In this document: positions 59,936 through 64,000 of the stretch, piece after piece | How the letters are laid out: each line of letters opens with the position of its first letter | Position numbering within the stretch: position 1 is the stretch's first letter | From: Atopomonas sediminilitoris | Lineage (GTDB): Bacteria > Pseudomonadota > Gammaproteobacteria > Pseudomonadales > Pseudomonadaceae | Length of the DNA stretch: 64,000 bases | NCBI RefSeq assembly: GCF_022601735.1 | Contig: NZ_JAKUMM010000011.1 | Location: 91,294-155,293 of the forward strand | Reading direction: 5' to 3' | The notes under the pieces: generated by a model | Seen by the model: the letters and a program-made list of their open reading frames with translations, nothing else | Told to the model about the DNA's origin: nothing | Database searches by the model: none | Made by a program: the position numbers and the translations under genes

Positions 59936-61558
59936 ATGCTCAAAAACTTACCCCTTGCCCTGAAGATTTCCCTGCTTCCCGGCATCGCCCTTTTCGGTCT
60001 TCTTGTTTACTTGGCGTATAACTACAGCCTGTTATCAAGCAATAACGAACGGCTCAGCAACATAGACACCCGCTACTACCCCACGCTTGAGCACACCGAC
60101 AGCATCATTTTTAACTTCTCGCGCCTGCCTAACCTGCTCAACAACGCCGTTGCCGCTGGCGAGCTGGAGATCATCAAAGAAGCCGATAGCACCGTCAGCG
60201 CGATCAATGAGAAGCTCTCCGCCGTCAAGCAACTGAGCCAAGACCAAGGCAGTCAGGCCGATGCGGCTAAAGCATGGGCCAACGCCATTGATGCGTACTA
60301 CGCCAACGCCCGCAGCGCTTCGGAGCAAATCATCAACGGCAGCGCCTCGTTCGATGACCTGCGCCCTAATCTTGAACGCATGAGTCAAGACTTACAAAGC
60401 GCCAAAGACTTAGGCGACAAGTTCCGCGATCAGGTGTACGACAAGTTTCGCGGCAGCTTAGATCAAGCGCTCAGCAACAACACCACCACCATCAGCGTCG
60501 GGATGATCTTAGTCGTCGTCCTATCCTGTGTGGTGTTGCTGTGCTCGATCTTGGTGATTCGCCAGATCATGCAAAACGTTCACGATGTGATTGCCTCGCT
60601 GCAAGACATTGCCAAGGGCGATGGCGACCTCACTCGCCGCATCCCCAGCGACAGCCGCGACGAAATTGGCAGCATGATCGGCCACTTTAACGGCCTGCTC
60701 GATACGCTGCAGCACACCATTGGCTCGGTGATCAAAAGCGCCGAGCCGCTTAACCAAGTGTCTAGTCAGCTGTATCAGCTCACTCAATCCGCCGAGCGCA
60801 ATGCCAGCTCACAACACGCCCATACCCAATCGATCGTGCATAACATTCAAGACATGGTCAGCAGCGTACAAGACATCAACAGCCGCACCAGCCATGCCGC
60901 AGACGCCGCCAACGACGTCTCGAAAAAAGCCAATCATGCCCAGACCAGCCTCGGCGCACTGACCAGCAGCATTCAAGACCTAGCCAGCGAAGTGCAACAA
61001 ACGGTGGGGTCTATCCATCAGCTGCAAGGCGAAACCCAAGAAGTCGGCAAAGTGCTGGATGTGATCAAAGTGATCGCCGAGCAAACCAACCTCTTGGCCC
61101 TCAATGCTGCGATCGAAGCAGCCCGTGCCGGCGAGCAAGGCCGAGGCTTTGCCGTGGTTGCCGATGAGGTGCGTAATCTGGCCTTCAAAACCCAGAAATC
61201 GACCGAAGAAATCCAAGAAATCATTCAACGCCTGCAGCGCAGCACCCATGGTGTGGTGCAAACCATGAACAGCAACAGCACCAAAGCGCAAAGCAGTCTT
61301 GATAAAACCAGTGAAGCCACCTCGGCACTGGCCGCGATCGTCGGCGGCATTCAGCAGATCAGCCAGAGCAACAGCGGCATTGCTGATCTCACACAAAATC
61401 AACTCCACCTCAGCCATACCATGCAAGAAAACGCCAACGGGCTGAGCGAAGACGCCAACGTGTCACGTCAAGGCGCAGGAGACACCGCTCGGCTGGGCGA
61501 AACCCTCGTCAGCATGGGCGATAACTTAAAACAGGCTACCGGCAAGTTCCGAGTCTGA
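59936..61558 (+). CDS. Methyl-accepting chemotaxis protein
   Basis: A 540-residue chemoreceptor: helix 1 at about 9-29, a periplasmic helical domain of about 150 residues, helix 2 at about 190-212, HAMP, then a cytoplasmic signalling domain with the conserved hairpin tip EQTNLLALNAAIEAARAGEQGRGFAVVADEVRNLA. No C-terminal CheR pentapeptide is present. The ATG at 59936 follows GCGGAG. It lies upstream of a porin and a PstS-like protein, 28 nt from the porin, suggesting a shared uptake/sensing task. Confidence 0.92.
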   Translation: MLKNLPLALKISLLPGIALFGLLVYLAYNYSLLSSNNERLSNIDTRYYPTLEHTDSIIFNFSRLPNLLNNAVAAGELEIIKEADSTVSAINEKLSAVKQLSQDQGSQADAAKAWANAIDAYYANARSASEQIINGSASFDDLRPNLERMSQDLQSAKDLGDKFRDQVYDKFRGSLDQALSNNTTTISVGMILVVVLSCVVLLCSILVIRQIMQNVHDVIASLQDIAKGDGDLTRRIPSDSRDEIGSMIGHFNGLLDTLQHTIGSVIKSAEPLNQVSSQLYQLTQSAERNASSQHAHTQSIVHNIQDMVSSVQDINSRTSHAADAANDVSKKANHAQTSLGALTSSIQDLASEVQQTVGSIHQLQGETQEVGKVLDVIKVIAEQTNLLALNAAIEAARAGEQGRGFAVVADEVRNLAFKTQKSTEEIQEIIQRLQRSTHGVVQTMNSNSTKAQSSLDKTSEATSALAAIVGGIQQISQSNSGIADLTQNQLHLSHTMQENANGLSEDANVSRQGAGDTARLGETLVSMGDNLKQATGKFRV

Positions 61559-61586
61559 TGAGCAGAGCAACAGGAGCACCCAGCAC

Positions 61587-62687
61587 ATGAAGAAGACAGC
61601 ATTGGCATTGGCCGTCGCCTTGGCCAGCGCCTCGGCAATCGCCGTTGAGCAAGGCGAACACCGTTTTAACGCTTTCGGCACCGTCGGCATCAGCTATTTG
61701 GGCGGCGAAGACGATGGCCGCAGTTTCGGCATCGAAGGCCAAACCACAGACAGCTGGCGCGGCGATCAGTTGTCTAAATTCGGCGCACAACTGCAATACG
61801 GCCTCACCGATACGCTCGGCGTCACCGTGCAAGTCACCGCCAAGGCCGACCAAGACACGTGGAAAGGCAACCTAGAGTGGCTGTACCTCAGCTATCAAGC
61901 CACCGACGAGCTGATGCTGCGCGCCGGCCGCCTGCGTACCCCCGTTTACATGTACTCAGAAACCCTAGACGTGGGCTACACCTACCCATGGCTACGCCTG
62001 CCGGACGAAGTCTACGGCCAAGTACAGCTCACCAACTACGAAGGTTTTGATCTGGTCTACAACCGCGAAACCGCGCTAGGTAGCCTGAGCTTCCAAACCG
62101 CCGTAGGCCAAGCCAAAGAGCGCGAAGTCTTTCAGTTCGATGACCAATATGACATCGACTACAACGATTTTTTCGCCGCCAACATCGCGCTGAGCACTGA
62201 ATACGGCCGTGTTCGCATTGGCTACGCCGAAGCCGACCTTAAGGGGGGCTTTGATCTACGCCCGTTTGATCACACCAAAGGTAAGTTCTCATCAATCGGC
62301 TACCAATACGACCAAGGCACCTTGGTAGCCAACGCCGAAGCCACCAAAAGGGTCATTGAGGGCTCCAACTTCCCTACCCTAGATGCTTTCTACGTGATGG
62401 CCGGTTATCACATTGGCGATTTCTTACCGCACCTCACCTACTCACAGCTTGATGAAGAAGGCTCTGGTCGCCAATCCTCATGGATCGCCGGGTTAAACTA
62501 CCAAGTGACCCCGACCATCATTGTTAAATCCGAATACAAGCGCGTAGACACCAGCGGCGGCTATGCAGGGCAGTTTGTCGAAAACCGCTCAGAAGCAACC
62601 ACCCGTGCCGTACAAAACTTCTTCGGCGTACCTACCCAGAACTATGACGGCGACATCGTCAGTATCGGCCTTGAGTTCGTCTACTAA
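61587..62687 (+). CDS. Outer-membrane porin
   Basis: A 366-residue protein with a signal peptide (ending SAIAVEQ) and alternating amphipathic beta strands, ending in the outer-membrane signature aromatic residue (LEFVY). It resembles gammaproteobacterial porins used for uptake of small solutes; specificity is not visible. Its stop overlaps a start codon of the next gene (TAATGA), but the better start there is 15 nt further on. Confidence 0.85.
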   Translation: MKKTALALAVALASASAIAVEQGEHRFNAFGTVGISYLGGEDDGRSFGIEGQTTDSWRGDQLSKFGAQLQYGLTDTLGVTVQVTAKADQDTWKGNLEWLYLSYQATDELMLRAGRLRTPVYMYSETLDVGYTYPWLRLPDEVYGQVQLTNYEGFDLVYNRETALGSLSFQTAVGQAKEREVFQFDDQYDIDYNDFFAANIALSTEYGRVRIGYAEADLKGGFDLRPFDHTKGKFSSIGYQYDQGTLVANAEATKRVIEGSNFPTLDAFYVMAGYHIGDFLPHLTYSQLDEEGSGRQSSWIAGLNYQVTPTIIVKSEYKRVDTSGGYAGQFVENRSEATTRAVQNFFGVPTQNYDGDIVSIGLEFVY

Positions 62688-62701
62688 TGAAGGGGGAAGC
62701 G

Positions 62702-63106
62702 ATGAGCACTCTGCATAAGCTAGCCCTGCTCGCGGGCTTAAGCCTCACCGGCGTCTTCGCTCACGCGGAAGTCGCCGTTATCGTTAATGCAGGCAGCAGC
62801 GCCGCACCCGACAAAGGCGCGGTCAGTAATATCTTTCTCGGCAAAGATAAAAGCCTAAAACCTGTCGACCAAAAAAACTGGGGCCCCGCCAAGGAGTCCT
62901 TTTACAGTGGTGTAACCGGTAAAAACGAAGCCCAACTGAAGTCGTACTGGTCAGGCCTTGTCTTCACCGGTAAAGGCACCCCCCCCAAATCGGTAGACTC
63001 TGACGCCGCCGTGGTCAGTGAAGTCGGCGGCAACGCCGATGCCATCGGCTATGTCGACGCCGCCGCTATCAACGACAGCGTTAAAGTCTTATTCACGCTG
63101 CCGTAA
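62702..63106 (+). CDS. Short PstS-like periplasmic phosphate-binding protein
   Basis: A 134-residue exported protein (signal ending HAEVAV) with PstS-like features: IVNAGSSAAPDKGAVSNIFLGK and the end region VSEVGGNADAIGYVDAAA. It is far shorter than PstS (about 320), but such short forms exist. The ATG at 62702 follows AAGGGGGAA. It has no permease genes nearby. It is probably a solute receptor working with the porin and chemoreceptor. Confidence 0.8.
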   Translation: MSTLHKLALLAGLSLTGVFAHAEVAVIVNAGSSAAPDKGAVSNIFLGKDKSLKPVDQKNWGPAKESFYSGVTGKNEAQLKSYWSGLVFTGKGTPPKSVDSDAAVVSEVGGNADAIGYVDAAAINDSVKVLFTLP

Positions 63107-63157
63107 CCCGACTGCACCACGCTGCCCGACAAGGGCTTTAGCACTGGATGCAGGCAT

Positions 63158-63191
63158 AAAAAAGGTGAACTGGAATCAGTTCACCTTTTTT
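63158..63191 (+). terminator. Terminator after the PstS-like gene
   Basis: A perfect 15 bp stem AAAAAAGGTGAACTG with its complement CAGTTCACCTTTTTT, a 4 nt loop and T6 at the end, 51 nt after the gene. Confidence 0.95.
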
Positions 63192-63349
63192 CATTTGATC
63201 GACGAGTATTTCAAGGAGGGCTTTGCTATTCCAAAAATCTACAGCTGCCGGCTTAGAATGCCATTTGGAATGCCAAAAGGTGTGGCTGCTACCGAATACT
63301 CGTGAACGCTGGTGGTGCTGAAAGCCTTTATTTGCTGGATTTCAGGCAC

Positions 63350-63375
63350 AAAAAAGGACGTCCGTGGACGCCCTT
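63350..63375 (-). terminator. ssrA terminator
   Basis: On the minus strand AGGGCGT-CCACGG-ACGTCCT pairs over 7 bp (one G-T) and runs into TTTTTT, 12 nt beyond the tmRNA 3' end. Confidence 0.8.
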
Positions 63376-63386
63376 AGATGTGTATT

Positions 63387-63773
63387 TGGTGGAGCCGGGG
63401 GGATTTGAACCCCCGTCCGCCAGTTCGCCGCTATCAGCTCTACATGCTTAGCCGTGTCTATTGAGTTAACCCTTGGCCGCCCGACGGGCAGGGTGCTTTG
63501 GGCGAGTTGTGTAAGTTTTAGTCGCTTTGCCCACAACATACGCTGCGACGATTCTGTTCTATCTGACAATCATTTCGGGTTTACAGACATCCCCTAATGA
63601 TTGCTGGAGCCGAAGCTACCAGAAGTGCGACTAGGCTGCTTACGCAGCTAGTTGAGCACCGTAATTGTCATCATTGGCAATTATAAGTTTTGCAACAGTG
63701 GATTTACGAGTTCTGTTACCCACTCGGCATGCACCTCAAGTTTTGTTACCGGCGTCGAATCCTAATCGGCCCC
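63387..63773 (-). ncRNA. ssrA: tmRNA (ssrA)
   Basis: The minus strand begins GGGGCCGATTAGGATTCGAC and ends CCCCCGGCTCCACCA, a 387 nt tmRNA with an encoded CCA. The tRNA-like acceptor arm GGGGCCG pairs with CGGCTCC. The tag reading frame at 63678-63640 encodes ANDDNYGAQLAA followed by a stop, a Pseudomonas-like degradation tag with a three-residue middle. It rescues stalled ribosomes with SmpB. The leader is followed upstream by about 150 bp without a recognised gene. Confidence 0.96.
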
Positions 63774-63920
63774 AAAACACTTTGGTCACTAGTACGACAG
63801 CGAGTTTACGGCAAAGGTTCCCTAGGGCCAAGAAAAAGCTTGGTTTTCATTAGCTTGCAGGCGGTGTTGGCTTAGTGCGCGAGCTGCCTTGCTAGGCCAT
63901 CAGCGCCTCCACAGCACACT

Positions 63921-64000
63921 TAGGGAAACTCTGAAAAAGACTTCCTGATTTTGGCAAAATACCCGAACGCCACCCGCCGAGTTTTCCGATGAAGCAGATA
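63921..64000 (+). mobile_element. Probable left end of an IS5-type insertion sequence, cut by the window edge
   Basis: The sequence GGGAAACTCTGAAAAAG starts near 63923 and precedes an ATG at 63989 reading MKQI, the usual start of IS5-family transposases such as MKQITFADAEY. Only the first codons are visible. The terminal repeat and target duplication cannot be checked, so this is a tentative call. Confidence 0.5.

Overview
The window is a 64 kb chromosomal segment of a denitrifying gammaproteobacterium, most likely from the Pseudomonadaceae but probably not a core Pseudomonas species. The evidence is the gacA-uvrC-pgsA-tRNA-Gly-tRNA-Cys order, a Dnr/DnrP pair, nir genes in the order nirS-T-B-M-C-F-D-L-G-H-J-E-N (as I recall it from Pseudomonas stutzeri), a Pseudomonas-like tmRNA, YheU, and GC-rich coding sequence. 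Genus and species are not asserted.

Positions 1-20400 form a denitrification island. It starts with the oxygen-independent ubiquinone hydroxylase genes ubiV (cut by the window edge) and ubiU, divergent from the NO-responsive regulator dnr and dnrP. On the minus strand follow nitric oxide reductase (norC, norB, norD) and its accessory genes (nirQ, norE, norF and an unassigned membrane gene). On the plus strand lie cytochrome cd1 nitrite reductase nirS, the electron donors nirT, nirB, nirM and nirC, and the complete heme d1 pathway (nirF, D, L, G, H, J, E, N). Dnr/FNR boxes (TTGAT-N4-ATCAA or one mismatch) precede norC, nirQ/nirS and nirM and lie between ubiU and dnr, so the island looks like one low-oxygen/NO regulon. 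The leader of the nirM heme d1 operon carries a run of 14 C.

Positions 20400-34200 hold two tRNAs, pgsA, uvrC, gacA, an acetyl/propionyl-CoA synthetase, a CNMP-CBS-DUF294 protein with an exonuclease partner, two tandem secreted lipase-like paralogues with a shared upstream element, a patatin-like protein, an alpha/beta hydrolase, queD and a glutaredoxin-like protein.

Positions 34200-41860 contain the most interesting locus: a tightly coupled seven-gene minus-strand operon encoding a thermostable-hemolysin/GNAT-like protein, an acyl-adenylating enzyme, a heme-oxygenase-like diiron protein, an SDR, a periplasmic TPR protein and an OmpR/QseC-type two-component pair. The response regulator has a frameshift. 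A direct repeat TTAAG-N6-TTAAG, matching the PmrA/BqsR (CarR) box, lies upstream. This looks like an undescribed small-molecule pathway with its own sensor.

Positions 41860-64000 carry trhP, a Kef-type antiporter, a CsoR/CstR-regulated reactive-sulfur operon (rhodanese, TauE/SafE, ETHE1-like persulfide dioxygenase), a 7TMR-DISM hybrid kinase, yheU, a DUF4212/SSS symporter pair, a GNAT, xthA, a secreted ClpP-like protein, alkB with two small conserved genes, rapA, a chemoreceptor-porin-PstS-like trio, tmRNA, and at the edge what looks like the end of an IS5-type element.
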